Origin: Phormidium ambiguum IAM M-71 | GTDB lineage: Bacteria; Cyanobacteriota; Cyanobacteriia; Cyanobacteriales; Aerosakkonemataceae | DNA length: 64,000 bases | Assembly: GCF_001904725.1 (NCBI RefSeq) | Contig: NZ_MRCE01000020.1 | Span: forward strand, 40,609-104,608 | Direction: 5' to 3' | Shown here: positions 45,056 to 54,462 of the stretch, piece after piece | How the letters are laid out: every line of letters begins with the position of its first letter | Position numbering within the stretch: position 1 is the stretch's first letter | The notes under the pieces: model-generated | What the model saw: the letters and a program-made list of their open reading frames with translations, nothing else | Told to the model about the DNA's origin: nothing | Databases searched by the model: none | Program-made: the position numbers and the translations under genes

Positions 45056-45877
45056 CTATTCGCGAGGATATCCTAACCAAGCTTCTAAATCTGCTAACTC
45101 AGAAAATTCAAATAAATCTTCTGCTAAATCCTCTAACTGTTGGGTTGACAAACTTTCAATTCGATTCACAATTATTTCAGGTAATTCCCCAAAAACATAT
45201 CTCAGTAGACGCAACACTATAGAAAGTGCCTCTTCCTTTTTACCTTCTTGTAAAATTCTTTGATAAACAACCGACTGACGCATAATATCCTCCCGAAAAA
45301 ATTGACTGATTACATCATTATTCAACCGCAAACCAGCTAAAATACTTGTACAGGTAGCAATACCTTGTTGCTGTTCGCTATCTTCGATTCTATCAACCCT
45401 TTGGACAACCTGTTCTAGCAAACTTTCCGGGTCATCACTCCTCGCCAATACCGCCAAAGGTAACAAACCAGGATTATCTAAAAATATAGCCGGGTCTTGT
45501 TCCCATAAACGAATTACCCCATAGCGGTGAGTTGTAGTTCTATCTTGATACTCTGTGGTAAAAACAATCTCGTTAGAACTCTGCTGCAAAAAGATAACGA
45601 ACTGTTCTATATCTCGACGATATTTTCGTTTCAATCTCACTGAATAATCTAACATTCGGAAAGCAATAGGCGGTTGAGAATAAGCATCAGTTTCAAATTC
45701 TAAATGTAAAATTCGGTTAGCTACTCGCAAAAAGCTAACTGAATCCGCACGAATTGGTTCTACATCCAGTTCGGTTTTTAATACTCTGATTCTAGTCGCT
45801 TCTATTCCTAAAAGCCAACGAATAAAATCACCCGGAAACCTTTCTGCTAAATATTTACAAGCGTTATCGTAACTCAT
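45056..45877 (-). CDS. Rpn-family PD-(D/E)XK nuclease with DUF4351 domain
   Basis: 273 residues. The N-terminal Rpn nuclease domain contains EPIRADSVSFL and ILHLEFETDA, giving the D...ExE/D core. MLDYSVRLKRKYRRDIEQFVIFL follows. The C-terminal DUF4351 segment (about 200-265) is RQSVVYQRILQEGKKEEALSIV, then LLRYVFGELP. Rpn proteins are DNA nucleases that stimulate recombination, and in cyanobacteria they are very abundant and multi-copy. It has an adjacent partial tandem copy. Confidence 0.88.
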   Translation of the reverse strand: MSYDNACKYLAERFPGDFIRWLLGIEATRIRVLKTELDVEPIRADSVSFLRVANRILHLEFETDAYSQPPIAFRMLDYSVRLKRKYRRDIEQFVIFLQQSSNEIVFTTEYQDRTTTHRYGVIRLWEQDPAIFLDNPGLLPLAVLARSDDPESLLEQVVQRVDRIEDSEQQQGIATCTSILAGLRLNNDVISQFFREDIMRQSVVYQRILQEGKKEEALSIVLRLLRYVFGELPEIIVNRIESLSTQQLEDLAEDLFEFSELADLEAWLGYPRE

Positions 45878-45928
45878 TTTTTTCTTTGTAGTTGTAAAGC
45901 ATTTCTTGTATTGTATGAATGAACTCGT

Positions 45929-47005
45929 TTACCAATCAAGCTCTGCTTCACTTTGTTCTTTTTCCCGCTGCTTTTTAGCTTCTTTTAGTGTCTGGATGCG
46001 TCTTAAATCAACTTCTAAAAAGTGCCGAACATCAGTATCATTCAAGTTGGAGGGTACCACAGGTTGCCAGTATCCGTTTTGATTAACAGCCTTCATTTTG
46101 ATCCTAGAACTTAGGTTATCCATCAGTACTAATTGGTCGTCTTCCCAATAAGCAGTATGGTGTTGACCTACCAATTTTGTTTGATTGACTAGACAAGCTG
46201 CGATAATTGGAGCGATCGTCCTGACTAGCTTCTGTTGTGACAAACGTTCTGACAAACTTTTTAAAGTGTAAGCTTTTCCCAGCTGATAACCCGCAAACCA
46301 TATCCCATCTTTTTCAAACTTGATTCCCCGTGAAGTAACCACACTAGTAACACCAACAGTGGATAGGATTTCACCAAGACTTGTTACCTCTTGGACTTTT
46401 GTAATCGCAGAATCGATCGCATTTTGAAGTTGCAATCGCACATTAGGAACACAATCTATCTGGTTGGAATCCACTTGCTGTTGTAACTGCCTGGTTCTTT
46501 GCGCTTGTGCTGTGGTTAATTCTCTGTGCTTTGAATCTCTGCTATCAATCACCTTAGTCACATTGTATTCTTCTCGCAATTCTTGCAGCACCATTTCGTA
46601 CCGCTGCCAATCTTTCCAAGCTGACACCACTCGGCAGTCAGTCAAACGTACCCGATTAACGATTACATGATAATGAGGGCGTAATTTTCCCTCTGGCGTA
46701 ATTGTATCATCGTGACGGGCTGCCACCCACTGACAATCCCCATACCCGCAACGATTAACCATATTTTCAATTAAATCAAATGCCTGCTTGTCAGAAAGTC
46801 GATCGTCTGGGTGAGGAGAAAGTGACAAATGTAAAACCGGATAACGAACGCGATGATTCAAAGAACAGATCGCTTCAAATTCCTGCTGCATCCCCAAAAT
46901 ACTCTGCTGTCCCAGGTTGCTGCCTAGTAGTTGTGATCGTTCGCGGCTAAAAATATAGCGTAACAATCCCCTGAAGTCAGCACCTTTAGTAGCTTTACCA
47001 ATCAT
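45929..47005 (-). CDS. MOBP-like relaxase
   Basis: 358 residues. KGADFRGLLRYIFS (with Tyr17 as candidate nicking residue) starts the protein. His98-Asp-Asp and His111/His113 (AARHDDT and HYHVIVNRVR) form the metal-binding motif III, and LHLSLSPHPDD is motif II-like. It nicks oriT and stays bound to the transferred strand. The C-terminal part is short, without helicase or primase. Its start overlaps the upstream MobC-like stop by 4 bases. Confidence 0.88.
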   Translation of the reverse strand: MIGKATKGADFRGLLRYIFSRERSQLLGSNLGQQSILGMQQEFEAICSLNHRVRYPVLHLSLSPHPDDRLSDKQAFDLIENMVNRCGYGDCQWVAARHDDTITPEGKLRPHYHVIVNRVRLTDCRVVSAWKDWQRYEMVLQELREEYNVTKVIDSRDSKHRELTTAQAQRTRQLQQQVDSNQIDCVPNVRLQLQNAIDSAITKVQEVTSLGEILSTVGVTSVVTSRGIKFEKDGIWFAGYQLGKAYTLKSLSERLSQQKLVRTIAPIIAACLVNQTKLVGQHHTAYWEDDQLVLMDNLSSRIKMKAVNQNGYWQPVVPSNLNDTDVRHFLEVDLRRIQTLKEAKKQREKEQSEAELDW

Positions 47006-47361
47006 GATAATTCTTCAGATGATTTCAAACCCAACAGTTGCGATTGAACTGAACGGACAACTTGTAGAGTATCTACGGTAGTTCGCCTTACCTCCTCAAA
47101 AGATGATAAGTTTTGTTCGCTAATTTTTGCAGCTTCGATCGTATTGATCGCATGAGATAAACTGAGTGCAACTTTAGCAAGTTGGTGATAAGTGAGTCGG
47201 TTAATTTCTGGAATAGGTGTCGAATAAGTTCTGCGTTCTACACAATGACGAATATAATCAGATAAAGTCATCGCAGCAGCCGCAGCTTTTTTCTCTATAA
47301 GAGATTTTTCTTTTGGGGTAAGACGAACAATAATATTCGTTGTGCGTTTATCAAGCGGCAT
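47002..47361 (-). CDS. MobC-like relaxosome accessory protein
   Basis: 119 residues. RTTNIIVRLTPKEKSLIEKKAAAAAMTLSDYIRHCVERR is a ribbon-helix-helix-type DNA-binding start followed by a helical tail. Such MobC-like proteins bind oriT and assist the relaxase, whose gene overlaps by 4 bases. A candidate oriT lies directly upstream. Confidence 0.8.
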   Translation of the reverse strand: MPLDKRTTNIIVRLTPKEKSLIEKKAAAAAMTLSDYIRHCVERRTYSTPIPEINRLTYHQLAKVALSLSHAINTIEAAKISEQNLSSFEEVRRTTVDTLQVVRSVQSQLLGLKSSEELS

Positions 47362-47702
47362 AACACAGATCGATGTTAATCCTGTAACCGTCTATTTTGT
47401 CCATCACACACACTTTAACCATCCCTCCTCAGTAGTGGGTCATGTATTAACATCGACTTAGCTTGCTGCTACCTTTGAAATAAGCTAAACCTTACTCCGG
47501 TAACAATTTCTCTCACTGACCAATCATAGCTTTTGACAGAGGTTTTTAGTACATTTAGCACGGCATAAATGGAGGAAATCAGGAGATACAAGAGTCCTAA
47601 TTTCAGATATTTGGTCAAGCAGTAACTACATTTATACCGGACAAAATGTACTGAAATTGAGCTGAAATCTCCTAATTGACCGCCTAAATTGTACAAGTAA
47701 TT
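47362..47702. other. oriT: Candidate origin of transfer and divergent promoters
   Basis: 341 bases between the mobilisation operon and the ParR-like gene. CGATGTTAAT (47371-47380) and ATTAACATCG (47446-47455) form a perfect inverted repeat with a 65-base interval. The interval contains TAACC-type motifs and a GGGTCATG, all next to the MobC-like start. The position matches oriT in MOBP plasmids. The nic site is not assignable. The rest is AT-rich. Confidence 0.5.
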
Positions 47703-48137
47703 ATGCCTAAAAAATCTGACTTGGTAATCTACGATGTGAAGTTACGATTCGCTGCTACAACCAGAGAAGGAGTAGCCCTTTCTTACTTGAAGAATCATCC
47801 TTCATCCAAATCAGCTAGAGATCTCTTTGTGCAAATGATGATGGCTTATTGGTTGCCATTTAGTTTAGCAGCAGAAGGTGTAGAAGCTGAAGCATTAAAA
47901 ATGGCTGGCTTTGAAGCAATTGGCGAACTCGAAAAGCAAATAAATTTAATCAGACGAGTAGTTCTAGAACAAGAAACAATAATCGCCGTGCACATTGAAA
48001 TACCTCAAAAATCCACCCACGCAAAAAATGAAGTAACTAAATTATCCCAGGATACAGTAGCCTTGGATAATTCGGTTTCTGACTCTAACTTAAACGGCAA
48101 TTCGTTCGTTCCCAAAAAAGCTGCCGACTTGTTTTAA
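47703..48137 (+). CDS. ParR-like small protein (segregation adaptor)
   Basis: 144 residues. The N-terminal part (DLVIYDVKLRFAATTREGVALSYLKNHPSSKSARDLFVQMMMAYWLP) could be a ribbon-helix-helix module. A long helix follows, then a disordered tail ending VPKKAADLF, compatible with an adaptor that grips an actin-like filament. It is 21 bases upstream of the ParM-like gene. The assignment is from neighbourhood more than sequence. Confidence 0.55.
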   Translation: MPKKSDLVIYDVKLRFAATTREGVALSYLKNHPSSKSARDLFVQMMMAYWLPFSLAAEGVEAEALKMAGFEAIGELEKQINLIRRVVLEQETIIAVHIEIPQKSTHAKNEVTKLSQDTVALDNSVSDSNLNGNSFVPKKAADLF

Positions 48138-48158
48138 TACCACTCTTTCTCTGAAGTT

Positions 48159-49526
48159 ATGGAAGAACTAACTGTTAAAATTTGGGTTGACTTAGGTGGA
48201 AGCACGCTGAAAATTTTGCTCGACATCCCCCAGAAATCAACCAAGCCAATTATCATGTCTTCACGAGTAATCAAACTAGATGATTGGTTAGTATCCAATC
48301 GGACTGTGGATATCTTAAATATCCCTCCTGAAGCTGATGCAATTGTTCGCTTTGGTAAATGCTATTATGCAGTAGGTAAGTTGGCAGAACAGTATGCTAG
48401 TGATGTGACCAACTCCATTGAACTTAAAGAACCAAAGCAGAATACTGCTATTCCTAAACTGCTGGCAATTGTGGGCATTATTAAGCAGAAATATCAACTG
48501 CCAACCAAATTCGCTGTCAAACTAACTTTATTACTTCCCTTTCCTGAATATCAGTTTGTCAAAGATGGTGGTAATAATTTTTCTGTGGATTTGAAAAAGG
48601 CGTTGTCTAATTGGGAATTTAGAGGAGAAGAGTATTCAGTTACTTTAGTTAATTTTATTTGCAAACCCGAAGGTTCTGGCTTAATTATGTTGCGATATCA
48701 GCAACAGCATAATCAACAAGATTGGCTGATTAATCACAAAATCGCTGCCCTAATGTTGGGACATCGAAACACTAGCATTTTGCTCTACGATCGGGGAATA
48801 CCTAGCGGCTATACTAATAATTTAGGCTTTTACCAAATCATTCAAACTGTAATTGATTCTAGTTTGGGACAAAGTGCTGCGGCTCTCACTCAGGCAATTT
48901 ACAAAGCTAACGATGACATTTCACCCAATAATCCCCATATTCAAGCACTTGCTCTTACTGAGGGGAGAAGTAAACGAGCCGAACTGATTCGTTTGGTAAA
49001 AGCGATCGCTTCTGCCCAAAAAAATCACTGGCAACAGATATCTAGTTGGGCTAAATTGCTCGTTAATGATGTTGATGAACTAATTATCGGTGGTGGCACA
49101 GCATTGTTATATCAAAAAGCTATCAGAGAAACTTTCCACTCCACTCCATTATTTTGGGCAGTAGCAAGAGAAAACGAACCAATACCTCAAATCCCACCTC
49201 AACCCATTGAGCCATCTGGCAACCGGGAAGAATGGCAACACAAACTCCTCACTGCTAAACCAGGACAAGATGCTTTGAAAGCCAAACAAGCGTTAGAGCA
49301 ATATGAACAACAACAAGCTGACTACTTAGAGCAATTAACAGAAGTAGAAGCAGCATTAGCTTTAGAAAAACTTCCCCAAATGCAGTTGCAGCGCCAATCG
49401 CAAGCCATGATAGAGGAAATCGCTCAAACATTTTTCTCTCAAGAGGTAAAGAGTGACGAAAAATATTTTCGAGTGACGCAGTTTGTTGATATTTATGGGG
49501 TGTGGAGGGCGAGCGAAAAAGATTGA
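48159..49526 (+). CDS. ParM/StbA-like actin-like plasmid segregation ATPase
   Basis: 455 residues. The phosphate-1 motif is VDLGGSTLK (10-18) and the adenosine motif DELIIGGGTALL (about 305-316). MLGHRNTSILLYDRGIPSG is the phosphate-2-like region. A Gln-rich coiled-coil tail (about 365-425) is extra to classic ParM. Such proteins polymerise and push plasmids apart. The pair here comes in addition to ParAB. Its last 34 bases overlap the convergent LysR gene. Confidence 0.7.
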   Translation: MEELTVKIWVDLGGSTLKILLDIPQKSTKPIIMSSRVIKLDDWLVSNRTVDILNIPPEADAIVRFGKCYYAVGKLAEQYASDVTNSIELKEPKQNTAIPKLLAIVGIIKQKYQLPTKFAVKLTLLLPFPEYQFVKDGGNNFSVDLKKALSNWEFRGEEYSVTLVNFICKPEGSGLIMLRYQQQHNQQDWLINHKIAALMLGHRNTSILLYDRGIPSGYTNNLGFYQIIQTVIDSSLGQSAAALTQAIYKANDDISPNNPHIQALALTEGRSKRAELIRLVKAIASAQKNHWQQISSWAKLLVNDVDELIIGGGTALLYQKAIRETFHSTPLFWAVARENEPIPQIPPQPIEPSGNREEWQHKLLTAKPGQDALKAKQALEQYEQQQADYLEQLTEVEAALALEKLPQMQLQRQSQAMIEEIAQTFFSQEVKSDEKYFRVTQFVDIYGVWRASEKD

Positions 49527-50401
49527 TCGTATCCAGTTCTAGCTATTCGTAAAAAACGCTCTACTGTAGGTACACAATCAGGTCGCCAAATTAAAGCCAA
49601 CGCCACCAAAGGAGTTTTCTCTTTTAAAGCCTTGTAAATCACGCCACTACGCTGCAAATTCTGCAAAGAAGCTGAAACAACTGCAATACCCATTTGCGCC
49701 GCCACCAAACTAACGATTGTTTGCATTTGAATCGCCTCCTGCACTACATTTGGACTAAAACCCGCTTGTTGGCACAAACTAATAATCGGGTCATACAGTC
49801 CCGGAGCCAAAGAGCGCCTAAACAAAATAAAAGGCTCATTAACCAGCGATTTTATCGACACCTTCGTTCGCTTTGCTAACCGATGAGACACTGGCATTGC
49901 CAACATTAAAGGCTCTTGAAAAATCACCTCGGAATGAATCTCTGGCTGTTCCACAGGCGGACGAACCAATCCAATATCAATCTGTCCGCTGACTAACAAC
50001 TGCAACTGCTGGTTAGTCGTCAGTTCCCGCAATTCCAAACTGACATTAGGAACAGCCTGACGAAAAGCCTGCAAAATCGGTGGTAGAACACTGTACGCCG
50101 CAGAACTGACAAAGCCAACCACCAATTGTCCCACCTCACCACGACTGGCAAGCCGTCCCATCTCAACCGCTTGCTCAACCTGCTGCAAAATCTTCTCTGC
50201 TTGTACCAAAAATACCCGTCCAGCTTGGGTAAGTTGCACGCTCCGCTTAGTCCGATGGAATAGCTCAAATCCCAACTCAGTTTCCAGTTGTCGAATCTGT
50301 TGACTCAGCGGTGGTTGAGCAATATGTAACCTTTGAGCAGCACGACTGAAGTTTAATTCCGCTGCCACCGTAACAAAGTAGTGCAAATGCCGAAGTTCCA
50401 T
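49493..50401 (-). CDS. LysR-family transcriptional regulator
   Basis: 302 residues. MELRHLHYFVTVAAELNFSRAAQRLHIAQPPLSQQIRQLETELGFELFHRTKRSVQLTQAG is the typical LysR helix-turn-helix (shown as one motif, start and end residues 1-61); the substrate-binding domain follows. It is divergent from the GNAT gene, which it may regulate; the 118-base gap is AT-rich. Confidence 0.95.
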   Translation of the reverse strand: MELRHLHYFVTVAAELNFSRAAQRLHIAQPPLSQQIRQLETELGFELFHRTKRSVQLTQAGRVFLVQAEKILQQVEQAVEMGRLASRGEVGQLVVGFVSSAAYSVLPPILQAFRQAVPNVSLELRELTTNQQLQLLVSGQIDIGLVRPPVEQPEIHSEVIFQEPLMLAMPVSHRLAKRTKVSIKSLVNEPFILFRRSLAPGLYDPIISLCQQAGFSPNVVQEAIQMQTIVSLVAAQMGIAVVSASLQNLQRSGVIYKALKEKTPLVALALIWRPDCVPTVERFLRIARTGYDQSFSLALHTP

Positions 50402-50519
50402 AAATTAGGCACAGTTATATTTTTTAAATATAAATCAACTACTAAATATATATTGGACACGATAACTCAGGTTTTCTACAGTAGTAACTAAGAGATGATT
50501 AAACATTGCAGAAACTCAA

Positions 50520-50981
50520 ATGCCATCATTAGAAATTAAGATTCGCATAGCTACCCTAAAAGACATTAACCTAATCCATTCTTTCATTGCTCAAAAAGCC
50601 GAATTTGATGGATTTATTCCACCTTTACAACTGTCGATCAAACAATTACAAAGAACTTTATTTACTGATTCACCCCTAGCAGAAGTTCTCTTAGCTGAAG
50701 TTAACCAAACAGCTGTAGGGTTTGCTTTAATTTATCCGACTTTTTCCAGCTTTTTAGCCCAACCTACCCTGTGGATAGATGACTTATTTGTGCTACCTGA
50801 TATGCGTCATCAAGGAGTGGGAACTGCATTAATCGAGGAAATAGCAGAAATTGCCAAACTTCGTAATTATGGACGAATCGAATGGACAGTGGCTACTCGT
50901 AATACTTCAGCAATTAACTTTTATAAAAAGCAGGGTGCCCAGATTTTAGATAATCTGCGTTTGTGTCGAGTGGTAGTTTAA
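50520..50981 (+). CDS. GNAT-family N-acetyltransferase
   Basis: 153 residues. The acetyl-CoA loop is MRHQGVGTALIEEIAEIA (about 99-116), preceded by the strand LWIDDLFVLPD. NTSAINFYKKQGAQIL is the family's motif B. It resembles diamine/spermidine acetyltransferases in size and the YPTFSSFL segment. It starts at an ATG with a weak ribosome site and is followed by a methyltransferase gene 23 bases later. Confidence 0.9.
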   Translation: MPSLEIKIRIATLKDINLIHSFIAQKAEFDGFIPPLQLSIKQLQRTLFTDSPLAEVLLAEVNQTAVGFALIYPTFSSFLAQPTLWIDDLFVLPDMRHQGVGTALIEEIAEIAKLRNYGRIEWTVATRNTSAINFYKKQGAQILDNLRLCRVVV

Positions 50982-51004
50982 TTTCATTGAAATAGGAGGC
51001 GAAC

Positions 51005-51766
51005 ATGAGTAACAATATGTGGAATACAACTTTATATGAAAGCAATCATTCTTTCGTTTGGCAGTATGGAGAATCACTCCTAGAATTACTTGCACCTCAG
51101 CCAGATGAACGAATTTTAGACCTGGGTTGTGGTACCGGACAATTGACAGCAAAAATTGCCTCTGTGGGTGCAAAAATTTGGGGTATTGATGCTGATAAAA
51201 GTATGATTGAACAAGCACAACAAAACTATCCTAATCTACATTGGTTAATTGCTGATGCTCGAAATTTTCAAGTAGATGAACCTTTGGATGCAGTATTTTC
51301 TAATGCTGCATTACACTGGATTAAAGAAGCAGATGCAGTGATTCAATGTGTTTACCAAGCACTCAAACCGGGCGGACGTTTTGTTGCAGAATTTGGTGGG
51401 CGAGGGAATATTGGGGCGATCGCACAAGCAATTTTCACTACACTAGAAAACATGGGATTGGGGAATCCTCAAACACTTAACCCCTGGTACTTTCCCAGTA
51501 TCGCAGAGTATGCGACTCTTTTAGAAAAACAGCAATTTGAAGTTAAATATGCACTATTATTTGCGCGTCCCACACCTTTAGAAGGTGGTCAAGCAGGTAT
51601 TGCCAACTGGTTACAAATGTTTGCTAATGGTATTTTATCCCAATTATCTCCTCAACAACAAATGCAAGTAATTCAGTCAGTTCAAATGCAGCTACGACCA
51701 ACTTTATTTCGTGATGGACATTGGATAGCTGATTATCGCCGCATCAGGATTATTGCTGTTAAGTGA
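51005..51766 (+). CDS. Class I SAM-dependent methyltransferase (trans-aconitate methyltransferase-like)
   Basis: 253 residues. Motif I is ILDLGCGTGQLTAKI (37-51); IWGIDADKSMIEQA, LIADARNFQ and LDAVFSNAALHWI are the following motifs. The NAALHW phrase is typical of Tam-like small-molecule methyltransferases. It has AGGAGG 9 bases upstream and follows the GNAT gene. Confidence 0.9.
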   Translation: MSNNMWNTTLYESNHSFVWQYGESLLELLAPQPDERILDLGCGTGQLTAKIASVGAKIWGIDADKSMIEQAQQNYPNLHWLIADARNFQVDEPLDAVFSNAALHWIKEADAVIQCVYQALKPGGRFVAEFGGRGNIGAIAQAIFTTLENMGLGNPQTLNPWYFPSIAEYATLLEKQQFEVKYALLFARPTPLEGGQAGIANWLQMFANGILSQLSPQQQMQVIQSVQMQLRPTLFRDGHWIADYRRIRIIAVK

Positions 51767-51830
51767 AATTTAAATAGGAGAGAAAAATCTTATATAGTAC
51801 AATTATACTATAAATATAACTCAATTACAG

Positions 51831-52001
51831 ATGTCTAACCCTGACTTGCATTCCCTACTTCTCCAGTGGACAACTCTTGAACCTCAACGTTGTCGCCAAC
51901 AGGATGATATACACTTTGAGGTACAGTATTTGGGTCACTGGTTGACCATTACCGATCAACCTGTTAGTCACGGAATTGTTGCATATTTCCACTTATGGTA
52001 A
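51831..52001 (+). CDS. Small protein or N-terminal fragment
   Basis: 56 residues from an ATG at 51831 (MSNPDLHSLLLQWTTLEPQ onward, ending VAYFHLW). It has no recognised family. Its 3' end overlaps the beginning of the truncated serine hydrolase frame by 26 bases, which suggests a deletion joined the front of one gene to the inside of another. Confidence 0.4.
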   Translation: MSNPDLHSLLLQWTTLEPQRCRQQDDIHFEVQYLGHWLTITDQPVSHGIVAYFHLW

Positions 52002-53097
52002 AGCCGACATCGCTGCCGATATTCCTGTCACTCCAGAAACTTTATTTCCTATTGCCTCAATTAGTAAATCTTTCACTAGCATTGCCTTACTTCAACTCTA
52101 CGAAGCCGGCCAATTAGACTTACACGCACCCGTCACTCAATACCTACCTTGGTTTGGAGTAAAATCTATCTACGAACCGATTACTATTCATCATTTACTT
52201 TCCCATACTGCGGGTATTATTACTGGTAGAGACTTTACGCCTAATTCTTATTATGAAGTTGTCGCTTTAGCAGAAACAGAAGTTACTTCACCACCAGGAG
52301 AATATTTTCATTATTCTAATGTGGGTTATCAACGCTTTTATGATGACCGTCCTTACTCGCATAATTACCCCCTTGTACCAGCACCTTGGTTAGAATATGC
52401 TGCTGGTGATGGCAGTATTGCTTCTACACCTGTAGATATGGCAACTTACCTGCGCTTTTTGTTAAATAAAGGACGCACACTTTCCGAGTCAATTATTTCG
52501 GAAGATAGTTTTAATTTGATGGTTCAGTCAGTAATTAAAGTTAATCAAACTGAAGAAGTTTTTTATGGATATGGTTTAGCGATCAAGAAATTTAATAACC
52601 AGACTTACATCCTTCATGATGGGGGAACGATCGGTCATCTTTCCAATATTACGCTCGATTTAGATAATGGACTGGGAGTTGTTGTCTTGTGCAACAGACC
52701 AGGGAATCCTGGGGAAATATCTAAAGAAGCACTCCAGTTGATTACAGCTGAACTTTCAGGTCAAGAATTACCTTCATTACCTGCAATTAATCATCCAACA
52801 GTTGTTGAGAATGCTAATGATTATGCAGGTACTTATTTGGGAGATAACAAACAACTTACTTTCCTGGCTCAAAATCAACATTTAATTTTAGAATACCAGG
52901 ATGAATATATTATTTTAGAACGGCGTTATGGGGATAGTTTTTATGTTAATCATCCCGATTTTGCGCTTTTTCTTTTAACTTTTAAGCGGTCGGATAATCA
53001 AGTAGTAGAAGTGTTTTATGGAGAGCAGTGGTATGCGAGCGATCAAGCATTACGTGCTAATGTTTCCGGTTGTGATTATTATCGTACTTTCCTCTGA
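51976..53097 (+). pseudogene. Decayed serine hydrolase (class C beta-lactamase family)
   Basis: 373 residues from a TTG codon. The catalytic SxxK (SISK, residues 28-31), YSN (113-115) and the HDGGTIG motif near the C-terminal end are present. However, the protein begins about 45 residues inside the usual N-terminus. After YSNVGYQ it jumps directly to RFYDDRPYSHNY, missing roughly 100 residues that normally separate these blocks. The beta-lactamase/transpeptidase-like domain is therefore incomplete and probably inactive. Confidence 0.6.
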
Positions 53098-53113
53098 AAA
53101 CTAACATTAATCA

Positions 53114-54319
53114 TTATTTCTTGCCAAAATTAGCCGGGTCTTGATCCCGTCGATGATTAACTGGGATCGGAGTACCTTGACCATTCCCTACCAAAGCCGC
53201 AGTTACCTCCAACGCTTCTCTTAACCGTTTAGCGGCGTAGATAGACATATCTCTGGGTACACTAATGCGCGAGCGCAAATACCGCAAAGCCACATCCGAA
53301 CCAGGCGGTGGCAAACAAGCCTCCCCAGTCATCATATAAGTTAACGCACAACCCAAAGCTTCCTCAAACAACCGATCATCAGACGGATTCACTTTAATAA
53401 TATTGGCCCGATGCTTCAGTACCCGTTGCAATGCTTCGGCGCGTGAGGTTTCCGGTTCAGGATAAGTCACATCAGGCAACCCAAACCAAGGCCCATTATC
53501 AACTTGTAACTGATTGCTTTTCGTTTGCGGTTCCCCATTTGACCAACAACCGCCCAATTGAGGTGGTAAATCATGAGCATGGGTATGAAAATCACTTTGC
53601 GTGCCCCGATAAGTCTCACGACTTTCCATCGCCGCAAACCAATCTGCCAAACGTGGGTTTTCCTCCCTTAAAGAATAGCCCTTGTAATAGAAAAGACTGG
53701 CATTCATTCGTTCCAAAAAGGGCGTAAAAATTACATCAACAGTGCTAAATCTATCCAGGAAATAAGCGCCAGGAGTGCTGCCTAAAGCTTCCTCAACCTT
53801 TTCTACCACAGCTTTAAATTGGTCGCGCTGACGCTGATCGTCCCCACTAGACCTTGCTCTTGAGCAAAGCCAAGAACACCAAGCTCTAAATAAAAGTCGC
53901 TCTAGCCGCCGCAGTGGGAGAACCCGATCATCTCCCAACCCGTAACCTAAAGTACCAAATGTTCGTTCCAGCGCCAGCAAAATCTCATCACTTTCCGTAA
54001 TCAAGCGTCCGTCTAACTCCAGTGCTGGTAACATCCCTGATGGCGCTATACGTTTGTACCAACTTTCTTTCTCCCCATAGCAAAACATCGTCACTTTTTT
54101 AATCCGATAGGGAATCTGCTTTTCCTCCAACCACAGCCAGACTTTCTGACAGTAGGGACACCAAGCATGATGATCGCGGTACAACGTCACTCGCACATCA
54201 GATTCACTCTTCCCAAATAAACGCAAATCAGCTTGAGCATTGGTTGGCCCATTAATCCTATCGATTTCATAGTTTGCCAGGGTTTCTAATTCTGTCCAGC
54301 TTAATTGAGTGACGCTCAT
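53114..54319 (-). CDS. Glutathione S-transferase family protein
   Basis: 401 residues. A thioredoxin-fold N-terminal domain has Cys54-Pro-Tyr-Cys57 ([16 protein letters not shown]) and [20 protein letters not shown]. The helical GST C-terminal domain follows, and an extra about 110-residue region (from [13 protein letters not shown]) ends the protein. CPYC is a glutaredoxin-type active site, so it may be a redox enzyme rather than a classic GST. It stands alone, convergent with the serine hydrolase. Confidence 0.88.
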   Translation of the reverse strand: MSVTQLSWTELETLANYEIDRINGPTNAQADLRLFGKSESDVRVTLYRDHHAWCPYCQKVWLWLEEKQIPYRIKKVTMFCYGEKESWYKRIAPSGMLPALELDGRLITESDEILLALERTFGTLGYGLGDDRVLPLRRLERLLFRAWCSWLCSRARSSGDDQRQRDQFKAVVEKVEEALGSTPGAYFLDRFSTVDVIFTPFLERMNASLFYYKGYSLREENPRLADWFAAMESRETYRGTQSDFHTHAHDLPPQLGGCWSNGEPQTKSNQLQVDNGPWFGLPDVTYPEPETSRAEALQRVLKHRANIIKVNPSDDRLFEEALGCALTYMMTGEACLPPPGSDVALRYLRSRISVPRDMSIYAAKRLREALEVTAALVGNGQGTPIPVNHRRDQDPANFGKK

Positions 54320-54462
54320 GGAAGGTTATGGTTATCAGGTAATTTGCTATCGAGCCAAAACTGGATCGATCATATCCATATAACTGACTCTGTGTAAAGA
54401 AATGTAAAGTTCTTGACTAGCTGTTCTCTTCCGCTAAGAATCTAGATATGCGTCTAGATTAT

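Noticed and set aside
47469..47696. Minus-strand 75-codon frame in the candidate oriT region
   Set aside because: No family, a hydrophobic run that can arise from AT-rich DNA, and it covers the ParR-like promoter.
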